A DNA stretch of 64,000 bases from Xylocopa sonorina (taxonomy: Eukaryota > Arthropoda > Insecta > Hymenoptera > Apidae): assembly GCF_050948175.1 (NCBI RefSeq), contig NC_135209.1, positions 744,001-808,000 on the forward strand, in the 5' to 3' direction. The notes beneath the pieces are model-generated. The model was not told the origin of the DNA. It did no database searches and worked only from the letters and a program-made list of their open reading frames with translations. Shown here in pieces: positions 34,021 to 44,103 of the stretch. The position numbers and the translations under genes were made by a program. How positions within the stretch are numbered: the first letter of the stretch is position 1; each line of letters opens with the position of its first letter.

Positions 34021-35381
34021 TCATCTTCGACGATTTGGAATCAGTCATTTGTATATCAATCTGCATCTGTTTAAAATAAATTCTTAAGTACATTAATAGT
34101 GTACACGCTCGTTTGAAAATTGTCTGCTTCTTTTACTCTTAATGTAAGTTTAAGCATCGATAAATGTGCGTGTTCTCAGTTTGTACATTGTACATTGTAC
34201 ATTGTATTTAATATTTTGCCTATTCGTGCATATACGTAGAAACTTAATTTATATGCAGAAATATAATTATTTTCCTGCATTTAGAAATATTCAATAGTGC
34301 TTTATATATTTATTTAAATTATAAAATATTGTCTATTTTCGTAGTATGAATAACGTGCAAGATTATACGCATAAATAGAAATTTGAACAGAGAACATATC
34401 ATATGTAACGTTTGCAATATGTTTAAACCAAAAGTAAGTATAAAAATTGCGATCGTATAAGCTGTCTAAGTTAAGAGCAGAAGGTTTCTGTTTATTCGAA
34501 TATTTATTTGTATAACGTATAAGCAATTAATATTTACAACTAAATTAACCAATATAATCTGATTAATCTATTAATTCGATTTATAAGTATGAGATTAAAG
34601 TTCGACTATGTTAAAAAATTAGGCCGCTTTATGACGGCCGATTACACTGTCTCATATGTAATTGTGCATGGAGCCGGCACCTATATATCGGAATATCGAT
34701 AGATTTTAAATTAAATACCAATATTTTGTATCGATACTTAATATAACAATGTAGCGCAGTATCGACACTTGAACCGCGAAAGTTCGATGTAACAAGGCAG
34801 CAAAAGGGTAATTAAAATAGATAACTATCTAACTGATAAGAATTATTTTCTAACGCTGGCACAGTTATAAATGAGGCGAGAAATATATTAACTGGGCACT
34901 TACCGTAGTTACTATCTTTAAGTTCCTTATCTATCGAGGATTCGAATCTTCAAACTGTAATGTGTTATTATTATTACGTATTCCAACATAATAAAATGTT
35001 ATTATGCCTGATAAAATTATATAATATATGTGATATTATTACATTATGTTATGTTATACAATATTACTCTTTAATGTTACATAGGAAATATTAGGACCAT
35101 TAACTGTCATATCGAACTAGCCAAAAGAAAAGAGGATCGTTAATTATCATTAGTAATAGTAATAGAATCAATGAGTGAAAATTATCGATACATAAGCGTG
35201 TTCATTACCGGTGTCAACGACGCAATAAATAATAATAAACACGGACGACAGGTGAGCGACCACGTAAAGCGAGTGCAAGAGAGAAAGAGACGTAAGGTAT
35301 AATCATGGGAATTAGTGTAGGAGCGAAAGTGTATTAGATTTAATATGTATTATAAAATATGATGTATGTAAATAATCAAGA

Positions 35382-35525
35382 TCATCTATACGGTGTCCTT
35401 TAATGTAAATAATTACTAAATTAACCAAATATGTAATATTATTTTTAAAGAAGAAATTTGTTTATAACAATGTAAATTGATTTACATCAGTGTAGTGTTA
35501 ATTTGACGTTTTTCATTTTTGACAA
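35382..35525 (+). repeat. Direct repeat, right member
   Basis: Partner of 33,808-34,020, shorter by internal deletions; keeps the TAACAATGTAAAT and TTTGACGTTTTTCAT blocks. Confidence 0.55.
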
Positions 35526-36309
35526 TGTTAAGATCCATTAAAAATTATCTAAGAATTTACTATAAACAAAAGAACGTTTACCCGTGTCCGTTAATTTTGC
35601 AAAACTATTATATCGGCTATCGTCGACCCGTCCTTTGGAGATTATCGAATATAGCCACATTTGGCAAACAGTTGTCCATAACAAGAATAATGTCGAAAAA
35701 GTCATTACTTTCAAAGTCGAGGTGCTTTTCGGTTTATTGTTTGCTACGGTCAAGATTAGGACACGTGGAATTCTCGTGTGCGTCACCCAAGAGTAAGATT
35801 CGGTATCAGAATTTTCAATAGTCAATGAACTTCAACAGCCGCTTCCCTCATTAAATTTCGTAAAATCTCCATCGACGAATCCGCTTGTCCTAGCTACAAA
35901 AAATACACCCACCGAAAAACTTACATAACTCATCAGCAATATTCAAATCAGTTCGAAAATATTAACTTACCACATCTCTCGATCTGTTACCGAAATATAA
36001 GTTAGAATAAATACTAATCGTTCAGAAGCATTTTATAGAAAAGTTAATTCCACAGCAACACCACCGTTAACCCCTTAACGAACAGTTTTTTTGAAAAAAA
36101 CCGGCCAAAAAAAATCAATTTTTTTTAATGTAAAAAAACAAACTTTAGAACATTGTTTTGGCAAAAAAATAAAAAAAATTCAAAATTTTTAGTTTGATTT
36201 TGGATTTTTTATTTTTCGTTTCGAATTACTATTTCGTGAAAAACATTTTTATCAGTTAAAATATTTATTTATACTTTTACAACAAAAATAATACTAATAT
36301 TTATTTTAA

Positions 36310-37898
36310 AAAATTATTCAAAATTTTCTTTCGTGTGGTATATTTCGAAGCAAGGTGCAGCACATAGCCCAACATTGCAAATATTGCACATGTATCGACT
36401 CTCTTTTCTTTTCTTTTTTCCTTTGCTATCCCTTTTAGCACAACACACAGCGCAATATCTCGTGGGAGCTTCTTTTTTTGGTGTTCGTGAAACAAAACTG
36501 GGAAAATGACGTTCTGTTAGTCGTAGAATTCCACAAGATTTTGGTCTACCTGATTTTTTTTTATATTTGTATCACTATGACAGTTTTGTATGAGACTTTC
36601 CACTAATTTGCTTCTGAATTCTAAATTTTTTTTTTCACCTCCATCTTTTTTATACAAAACATATGCGTTCCAAATGCTAATATCTAATAAATGAAAGAAT
36701 ATTTTTTTATAATATTTTTTTCCCCTTTTTCTGGTAATGGGATAATCATGTAAGTGCTGATCTAGACGATCAACACCTCCCATCGTTTCATTATAATCTA
36801 TTACCACTTTCGGTTTCGATATAACATTATCGTCTTTATCCGTTTCGTTTGTAGTTGCCTTTTCGGTGTTATGAACTGTAGATAGCAAACAAATGTCTCT
36901 TTTATCTTGCCACTTCATTATCATCACTTTTCCACGTCGTGCAGCTACTATTTCACCCTTTTTCAATTTTTTGTTTTGAATAAATTTTGGTACATCTTTT
37001 CTATTCTTCCTTACAGTCCCATACGTGTCCGTTTTATGACTTATTAAAAAATTTGCTAGTTGTGGTGATGTGTAATAATTGTCAGTGGTGAGACAGTAGC
37101 CTTGGTCTAAAAGTGGTTCTAGTAGCGTCACAACAATTTGGGAAGTAACTGGCAGATCTTTATATTTGTCAGTTATTACTGTGCCTTTCCCTGTGTATAT
37201 AATTGATGAAAAAAGATAGCCACTTTTAGATTCGCACAACAAAAATAATTTTATTCCAAACCGCGATCTTTTTAGTGGAATATACTGGACCAAGCCTAAT
37301 CGACCTTTATAAAGCATTAGACTTTCATCAATCGTTATATCTCGTTCTGGTATATATAAACTAGAACATTTATTATTTATTATTTCATAAATAGGCCAAA
37401 TTTTGTAAAGTTTTGGGTTGGGATGGGTATTTCGGTCAAATGTTTCATTATTACAAAAATGTAAATTTCTTTTTATACTTTGATATCTTCGTAGGTTCAT
37501 CAATTTTGGAAAAACAGGAGTACACCATATTTCTTTAGTCGACCAATACATTCTTTCTTCTGGTTTTTTTATAAGGCCCTGAAGTATATTTATAGCTAGA
37601 AATATCATTATTTCATTTTTATCAACGTCTTTCCATTGACTGTCAGATTTACTCGGTTGTTGTTCCGCATATCTATTTGTTTCTAAAACTAATATATCCA
37701 ACACCGAATCATCAAAAAATAATTTGAAATATGCTAGTATATCAGAATTGTCCACCAAAAGAAAAGTTGAACCAGGAGTGATAACAAATGGAAATCTTCT
37801 TCTGAACTATCTTCAGAATCACTACTGTAATTATCACTTTCTTCTGAGCCGCTTTCCGACAAATTTGCGTATTCATATTCAAATTCTGAATCGCTCAT
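36310..37898 (-). pseudogene. piggyBac transposase, two frameshift lesions
   Basis: The central 413-codon frame (37,758-36,517) holds the catalytic Asp triad: ITIDESL (D144 of that frame), LTTDNYYTS (D226) and MKWQDKRD (D285), plus MGGVDRLDQ. Upstream, an acidic N-terminus from ATG 37,898 (SESGSEESDNYSSDSEDSS) is out of frame because 58 bp present in the inverted copy (38,668-38,725) are absent here. Downstream of the frame's stop, the Cys-rich C-terminal zinc domain (YCAVCCAK, MCNICNVGLCAAPC) continues in another frame after a one-base change at the T9 run 36,554-36,562. So core chemistry is encoded but a full protein is not, unless splicing removes the upstream break. Confidence 0.85.
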
Positions 37899-37953
37899 TT
37901 TTCAATATATATTTTACTAAAATATAATATAAAATAAAATAAAATATAATAAA

Positions 37954-37993
<40 letters not shown>

Positions 37994-38359
37994 TTGAAAA
38001 TGAAAAAAATATACCAATTGTATAAATATCTAATATACCCAATTTTATTTTCTGTAATCACAAAATAACTGACTGTCTATAAAAATACACTTATCTTTGC
38101 AAGTTTACAACACTTAGGTAACTATTGAACTAAACTATAAAACAACAGAAACAAGTGTTTGATATTTCACGTCTAAATAGTAAAATAAAAGATACAATGG
38201 CCTTTATATAAATTCACGAAAATACTATAACGGATTGCACAGAGTCGAAATTTACGAAAATACTACGACGGATCGCAGTCAGTCGTCACGAGTACAGAAA
38301 TGCAAGAATGTATATCAAACTGTATATAAAACAAAAGAAAGCACCTATGGCGCGCAGAG

Positions 38360-38479
38360 ATAATTATATCTTTATAGACAGTCAGTTATTTTGTGATTTC
38401 AGAAAGTAAAATTGGGTATATTGGATATTTATACAATTGGTATGATTTCTTTTATAATTTTCAGAATATTTTTATTATT

Positions 38480-38515
<36 letters not shown>

Positions 38516-38790
38516 ATGTTTTATGTTACATTGTATTTTAGTAAAATAAATATTGAAAAATGAGCGATTCAGAATCTGAATATGCATACGCTGTCAGAAA
38601 AAGGCTCAGAAGAAAGTCAGTAGTGATAAGTATAGTAGTGATTCTGAAGATAATTCAGAAGAAGATATGGCCATTGATTGGAAGGAGATAAGCAATGTCC
38701 AACCCAATCGACATCCTCAAAGGTTTCCATTTGTTATCACTCCTGATTCAACTTTTCTTTTAGTGGACAATTTCGATATACTGCGCTTTT
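38360..38790 (+). pseudogene. Inverted truncated copy of the piggyBac leader and N-terminus
   Basis: It matches the inverse of 37,700-38,095: the shared leader (TAGACAGTCAGTTATTTTGTG), a microsatellite in the same place (TTG repeats here, AAT repeats there), ATG at 38,560 and the acidic start MSDSESEYAYA. It diverges near 38,790. It retains 58 bp lost from the main copy. Confidence 0.8.
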
Positions 38791-38915
38791 GTTCCATGGA
38801 AAAAGGCTATATTTTATTCTCGAATAGATAAGTATTATAGCTTACAATCCTATGTAAATGATAAATATCAATAACACGATTCTTTTTCTTAGCTTTCATA
38901 TTGTTATTTTCAATT

Positions 38916-39030
38916 CTCGAATATATTCGAGTGTGAAAAATTATAGCAGCATCAAATACAACGCCGCTCGAATTATCTCGAGTGTGCACAGTTTGGCCTG
39001 TTTAGCGCGTTCGAATTAACTCGAGCGTGC
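38916..39030. repeat. Three subterminal palindromic repeats at the piggyBac right end
   Basis: Units at 38,916-38,935, 38,967-38,987 and 39,010-39,030 share the form YTCGAAT...TCGAGYGTG, spaced 51 and 43 bp. Repeats like these near an element end are candidate transposase-binding sites. None are seen at the left end. Confidence 0.65.
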
Positions 39031-39097
39031 AAGTTAAGGGGTTAAAAGAAGTTGGGAAGTAACAGACGATTTGGATTCAATCATTCCTGCATACATA

Positions 39098-39318
39098 CAG
39101 TGCTGGACAAAAGTATTGGCACAGCATGATTGTTATGATAAAAATGCTTATAACTATGAAACAAATTGTTAAAAAGGAAAAATTTGTTTACACGTTTATT
39201 TATTTATTATTCTAGATTATTATTTAACAGAAACAGTAATATAAATAAAGTGATATGCGAAATAATAACAAAAACATATTTATTGAGCGTTTTAAGCATG
39301 GACAAAAGTATTGGCACA
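39098..39318 (+). repeat. Tc1 left terminal inverted repeat
   Basis: 221 bp; includes two direct copies of the presumed transposase-binding string (39,104-39,123 and 39,299-39,318). Confidence 0.92.
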
Positions 39319-39347
39319 AATGATTGAAAGTACTTAGAAATTAAAAA

Positions 39348-40376
39348 TTAATATTTGGTTGGCCCTCCATTCCTCATGATAACTTCCTTCAATCGTTTTG
39401 GCATTGAAGTTACCAATTTTTTTGTAAAATCCGGCTCTATATTGTTCCATTCTTGTAAAATAATAGCTTTTAATTGGTTTTTGTTTGTTATATTATATTT
39501 TCTAATTTTTTTTTCTAATTCATTCCAAACATGTTCGATGGGATTCATGTCTGGACTCTGGGGTGGGGTATTTAATGTATGTGCGGTATTGTAAACGATC
39601 CATTGTCGTACAATATAGGCAGTATGTTTTGGATCATGGTCTTGTTGAAAATAAAAATCACGCGGGAGATTTAATTTATTAGCACTTTTAAATAAATTTT
39701 CCTTTAATATATTTAAATATACATATTTGTCCATAATCTCATCTATGAATACTAATTCGCCAACCCCAGACGCTGCAATGGAACCCCATACCATGACTCC
39801 ACCTCCTCCATGTTTCACAGTGGCTTGTAAATGTTGTGGATCCATTTCCGTATTTGGCTTTCTCCAAACTAATACTCTGCCATCTGATTTAAATATATTA
39901 AATTTAGTTTCATCTGAAAATAATACGTTATTCCAGAATGTGGGATCCTTTTTTATAAATTCTTTTGCAAATTCTTTTCTCATCTTCCGATTCTTCTTGG
40001 ATATGTATGGTTTCCTTCTTGCGACACACGCAGAATATCCCGCATCTTTTAACACTCTCCGTATAGTTTTCGAACTTACTTCTTTTTTATTTTCTTCATT
40101 TAACTTTGCTCTAAGTTGTGATGAGTTTAATTTACAATTTATTTTCACTTCCTTTACAATTTTCCGTTTTTCTCTAACTGTTAACTTTGAGGGACGTCCA
40201 CTTCGATTCCTACTTTTGAAATCTGATTGATTCTCAAATCGTTTTACGACACTTCTAATAGTGAATCGACTTCTATTAACACTTTTTGCTATTTCACTAT
40301 AAGATTTTCGCATTTTGTGCAAATTTAATATTATTTTTCTCTCTTCACTTGTAGTTTCTTTCCCTCTTCTTGACAT
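39348..40376 (-). CDS. Tc1-like transposase, full length (342 aa)
   Basis: Cut-and-paste transposase acting in the nucleus on its own TIRs. Residues 10-50 form the first helix-turn-helix (SYSEIAKSVNRSRFTIRSVV), followed by an AT-hook-like SGRPSK (59-64) and the second helix-turn-helix (65-115). Basic stretches near 120-135 may serve nuclear import. The catalytic core has D155 (LFSDETKFN), a Gly-rich box HGGGGVMVWGSI (189-200), D246 (FQQDHDPKHT) and E281 (PDMNPIEHVW), with 34 residues between the last two: DD34E, the Tc1 signature. Length equals the family norm and no stop or frameshift is present. The ATG lies within 150 bp of the inner edge of the right TIR, and the stop is 30 bp from the left TIR. 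Confidence 0.95.
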   Translation of the reverse strand: MSRRGKETTSEERKIILNLHKMRKSYSEIAKSVNRSRFTIRSVVKRFENQSDFKSRNRSGRPSKLTVREKRKIVKEVKINCKLNSSQLRAKLNEENKKEVSSKTIRRVLKDAGYSACVARRKPYISKKNRKMRKEFAKEFIKKDPTFWNNVLFSDETKFNIFKSDGRVLVWRKPNTEMDPQHLQATVKHGGGGVMVWGSIAASGVGELVFIDEIMDKYVYLNILKENLFKSANKLNLPRDFYFQQDHDPKHTAYIVRQWIVYNTAHTLNTPPQSPDMNPIEHVWNELEKKIRKYNITNKNQLKAIILQEWNNIEPDFTKKLVTSMPKRLKEVIMRNGGPTKY

Positions 40377-40525
40377 TGTTGCTTGTTATATTTCCTATGT
40401 TGCTAATCGACTGAACTTAAGGATGACTGTTAGAAAAAATGACTATCAGGGAATCCCCTACCTATACCATCAAGTGACAATCGGATTTTTTTCGGAGAGA
40501 TACAACTACACTAAATTTTGTATAA

Positions 40526-40746
40526 TGTGCCAATACTTTTGTCCATGCTTAAAACGCTCAATAAATATGTTTTTGTTATTATTTCGCATATCACTTTATT
40601 TATATTACTGTTTCTGTTAAATAATAATCTAGAATAATAAATAAATAAACGTGTAAACAAATTTTTCCTTTTTAACAATTTGTTTCATAGTTATAAGCAT
40701 TTTTATCATAACAATCATGCTGTGCCAATACTTTTGTCCAGCACTG
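40526..40746 (-). repeat. Tc1 right terminal inverted repeat
   Basis: 221 bp, mirror of the left repeat, same outer and inner binding-type strings. Confidence 0.92.
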
Positions 40747-40748
40747 TA

Positions 40749-41059
40749 TATGTATGTAGTAACGAGTACATATATATGATAAAACAATCGAGGATATCAC
40801 TCAAACAGAAAGAGGAAGAGAGAAAGTGAGCGAAAGTTACATAGTGAGGCAGCGAGTATCGATCTTGTAAAGTACTTTCTAAACAGAATTATTCGCACCG
40901 GCCATATATAGTATCGTTATCTTAACCGATAAACCAAAAATACTCCTTGTTAGAAATGTTTAACTTTCCTCCACTTGTCTTGTGTATGTGTGCGTGTGTG
41001 CGTTCGTGCGTGCGTGTATATATGTGTTCGTCTCTAAAAAAATAGACGTGACATTTTGC
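40749..41059. other. Unassigned sequence with GT-rich run
   Basis: Contains an alternating GTGT/GCGT stretch near 40,985-41,025. No gene recognised. Confidence 0.45.
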
Positions 41060-41245
41060 TATCCAAATTATAAACAAATATTAAAAATAACAAAATTGAA
41101 CAGTTTACTTATTTTGATTCTAAAATAGTCACAGTGTGCCATCAGCCACAGCGGAATACAGTGGTAGATTACTATGGAAGTGATGTCACACGATGAAAAT
41201 GACATCACGGTGTTCTTACTCTATGACAAAGTTGCGTTGCCTGGG
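41060..41245 (-). mobile_element. CCCAGACAAC-family fragment
   Basis: About 41,062-41,130 matches the inverse AT-rich core of the family, and the piece ends GTTGCCTGGG followed by TA (41,246-41,247), a mutated family terminus. The sequence in between (tandem-like GATGTCA/ATGACATC motifs) differs from other copies, so it may be a related subfamily. Confidence 0.55.
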
Positions 41246-41369
41246 TACAATCAAAACAAGATAGACCGAAACAAATACAAGATAATGAAAAAATCACGAT
41301 GGTATGAAGAAAGAGGTGAAGGGTAAAACTATAGCTCATAGTAAAATACAGGCATTTTTCACTTATATA

Positions 41370-42770
41370 TTATTAAGACGACAGAAGAATCAGTAGAAAA
41401 TCCAGATCAAGATCAAAGAAGAGAAATAACAAACAATACATAGAAAAACAATAACACAAAAACCAAGCCTTATACAAACTGGAAGAAAAACTAGCTCCAG
41501 ATAAAAATGGTATAGACAATAAAATGATTATAAACTTAGTTACAGAATATAAGAAGACCCTCTTAGAAATATACAGTAAAATCTGGAAAACAAGAAACAT
41601 CTTTAAGGAATGAAAGGAGTCAGTAATAGTACTGCTAAGCAAACCATGCAAAAAAACCTACAGACTGAAGGAATAGATATCGTAATGAGAAACTAGTAAT
41701 CGGTGGAATATAGAATCTAAAGCAATCAGCAATAGGGCTACAATATTCACTACTGGAGCTATCGCCGTATACGAAGCACTAATAAAGGTAGAAAAACTTT
41801 TAAATGAAAACAATGACATAGATATAGCAATCTTTTCTGACTCTAGAAGCATTCTAGAAAATATCCAATTACAAAAGGGAAAAAAATAAACAGTAAAATA
41901 GAAGAAGCACAAAATTCAAGGAAAGGTAATAAAATTCAAAAAACAAAATTAACGTTAATATGGATCCTTACATACACAGGTATAAAAGGTAAGAAAAAAG
42001 CAGAAAAAGCAATCAAAGAAGGAGCGAAGAAACAACCAAATGATATAATAAAAATACCAACGTCAGACAACAGGATATCCTACAAAGAAGAAATATGGAG
42101 AAAAATGACTGAGAAGATAAAAAATCAAAGCCAATGGAAAGAAAGAGAATACTTCAATAGAAAAAACAATGCAAGTAAAAGAAAACCTTAATTTGATGAA
42201 CTAAAAAAGTGAAGTAGATGCGCGATAATTACATTAAACAGAATAAGAAAAAATAATAACAAATCAGTACAATCTAACCCAGTTCTTATACAAAAAAAAA
42301 AAACTAACATCACCGAACTATGAGTGTGAAATAGAGGAAAAGGACATCAACCATGTAACTTAGACATGCCCAAAAAATTAATAAGCTAGGAGTACACTGT
42401 CTAAAAAACTGCAGAAAAAAGGATTACAATCAGAAACAGATGTAAAGGAAATAATAAGTGACTATTAAGCCACATATAATCTCTAAAGAAATGTATAAGA
42501 AAAACAAAGAGAGAAGTAAAAGTTTAAGAATAAAAAGGAAAAAGAGAAACAGACCACTATTTATATTATAATTCTGTTTTGTATTAATTTTATTTCTATT
42601 TGGTTTGTTTTAATTTTATTTTATTTCAGTCACTATTAAATATTAGGTAAAATAATAAATAGTATGTAAAGAAATAATGTAAATAGCAACCAAAAATTAA
42701 AATTTGTAAAAAGCAAAGACTGAAAAAAATATAAATCAAGAAAGGAATGATTTGTAAAACAAAAGGGAAA
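41370..42770 (+). pseudogene. 3' part of R1/TRAS-like non-LTR retrotransposon, internally deleted
   Basis: Frames on + give DKNGIDNKMIINL...LLEIYSKIWKT and FKEWKESVIVLLSKP (start of RT, 41,495-41,660); then, after a jump that skips the rest of RT, AVYEALIKVEKLL...AIFSDSRSILENIQ (RNase H, 41,770-41,880), GKKKAEKAIKEGAKKQPNDI, and a Cys/His end CEIEEKDINHVT...CPK (42,315-42,375). RT, RNase H, then a CCHC-type C-terminus is the order of R1/TRAS-clade ORF2. Stops are frequent and most of RT is gone. The 3' end is A-rich and abuts (AACCT)4. Confidence 0.75.
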
Positions 42771-42775
42771 CAATA

Positions 42776-42795
42776 AACCTAACCTAACCTAACCT
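42776..42795. repeat. (AACCT)4 = insect telomere unit TTAGG
   Basis: Four exact AACCT units follow the A-rich 3' end of one non-LTR relic and precede the 5' region of another in the same orientation. TTAGG is the canonical telomeric repeat of many insects. Its placement suggests elements that target telomeric repeats. Confidence 0.85.
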
Positions 42796-42796
42796 A

Positions 42797-44103
42797 GTTA
42801 TTAAACTGAGAGAGAACGTAAGAAGTGAACGCTGTGTAAGGAGCGTTCGCACAACGGACAACAGTTTTGTTACTAGAATGTGATAAACTATTAAAACAAG
42901 TGATAATAAACTGTAAAATAAAAAAACAATTGTAAGTTACCTCTAATTCAACGAACTTAATATAAAGAAAGTCTAGCATCCGTGTAATTGTAGAACCATA
43001 AGAATAGTGTAAGTCCAAAATTTAAAATAGTAAAATATATATGAAAGAATAAATTATAGAATAACAAAAAGCACGTTCGAAAGAATAACGAAAACACGTT
43101 CGAAGAAGGGAGATAATGAAAAAAATAATGAAATAGAAATGTGGGAATGGATAAGGAAAAATTAAAAGAACTAATAAAGAATAAAATAATGAAAAAGTAA
43201 TAAAAAAGAAAGAAACGTTACAAGGAGAGAAAAAAAAATAATCCAAAGAAGAAAGCAATAAAGGAAGCGGGACCCTTAGTTAGGAAAGAAACAGAAGTAA
43301 AGAAGATAGAAAGAGAAAGAAATGTGTAAAGGATGGGAAAACAAGCTGTGGAAGAAGGAATTGGCGGAAGTCAAAGCGACAGGAGGAAAAGGGGAAGCCG
43401 CATAAGGAAATATCGAATTTTATGAAAATCAAGAATAGAACAAGGCCATTGGTGGAGGAAATACTGGCGGATACTAAAAGGACCAATCAGAAAAAAGTAA
43501 AAATGACTATTGATATCGAAGTGACAAAAAATCTAAGCTGAACACCAGAGAAATAAATCATAAATACAAATAAACCATGAATAGTTAGAGACAAAAAGGT
43601 GAATATCAAAATAGTTAACAAAAAACTCAATGAGTCAAAAGATTCAGAAAGGGTGTAGTTCATGAGTGGGAGGACTCCTTTGAGAAACTATGTGATCAAG
43701 GCAAATTCTCTCTAGAAAGATTAAAGAAAAAGAAAAAGAAAATGAAAGATGGAAAAGCGAATGGAAAGAGTCAAAAGCAATTTCGATTAAATTTGTGAGA
43801 AAGGCAGTCAAACAGAGGCATATCAAATGCATTAATTGTAGCAGAAATAATTCCAGCATAGCTAAAGAATGCTCGATATCCTCAATCGAAGGGAGGCAAT
43901 GTCCAAAAAGCTTTAATGGCGCATAAGTACCTAAGTTGGAAAAAAGTGAACAAAATTTACAATAAGGGAAGCAGAACACGCTGCTAAGGGAAACGGAGTA
44001 GAAACGATAATATATTGTGCAATAGCTACAATTAACCTTAAGGCACCCAAAGAAATATGTAGGAAGAAAGGCAAAAAAAGTACAATGAAAGAGAGATGCT
44101 AAA
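42797..44103 (+). pseudogene. 5' end and ORF1 of a second non-LTR element
   Basis: A leader of about 300 bp is followed by a strongly charged Lys/Glu-rich coding remnant (43,140-43,780) and a zinc-knuckle region RHIKCINCSRN...AKECSISSIEGRQCPKS (43,815-43,910), matching the C-x2-C-x4-H-x4-C knuckles of R1-clade ORF1. Several stops interrupt it. It is cut at 44,104 by a mariner-like element. It could belong to the same family as the relic on its left, arranged head to tail. Confidence 0.7.

Larger units (their letters stand above)
33740..36066. other. Unassigned intergenic sequence with a direct repeat pair
   Basis: AT-rich. Blocks at about 33,808-34,020 and 35,382-35,525 are diverged direct repeats (shared GGTGTCC...TTAATGTAAATAATTAC and CAGTGTAG...TTTGACGTTTTTCAT segments), 1.57 kb apart. 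A TACATTG triplet repeat lies near 34,185-34,205. A pair of overlapping open frames on both strands at 35,519-35,825 shows no motif. Confidence 0.5.
36067..39045 (-). mobile_element. piggyBac-type element with head-to-head duplicated 5' end
   Basis: Flanked by TTAA on both sides (36,067-36,070; 39,042-39,045). The ends begin CCCCTTAAC on both sides. From left to right: 3' end, transposase on the minus strand (ATG at 37,898), its 5' leader, then an inverted copy of leader and N-terminal coding (ATG at 38,560 on +), then the right end with subterminal palindromes. piggyBac elements move by precise TTAA cut and paste. The internal inverted duplication is not standard for the family and shows a rearrangement inside the element. 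Confidence 0.85.
39098..40746 (-). mobile_element. Tc1-type transposon, apparently intact, 221-bp TIRs
   Basis: TA (39,096-39,097) and TA (40,747-40,748) flank an element of 1,649 bp starting CAGTGCTGGACAAAAGTATT. The terminal inverted repeats (39,098-39,318 and 40,526-40,746) look identical by eye over 221 bp. Each holds an outer and inner copy of a 20-bp string TGGACAAAAGTATTGGCACA (39,104 and 39,299 on the left), the IR/DR layout of Tc1-like transposons. The transposase frame is uninterrupted. Everything needed for autonomous movement appears present, suggesting a recent insertion. Confidence 0.93.

Noticed and set aside
39727..40230. 167-codon plus-strand frame
   Set aside because: Lies antisense within the intact Tc1 transposase gene and shows no domain; a shadow frame.
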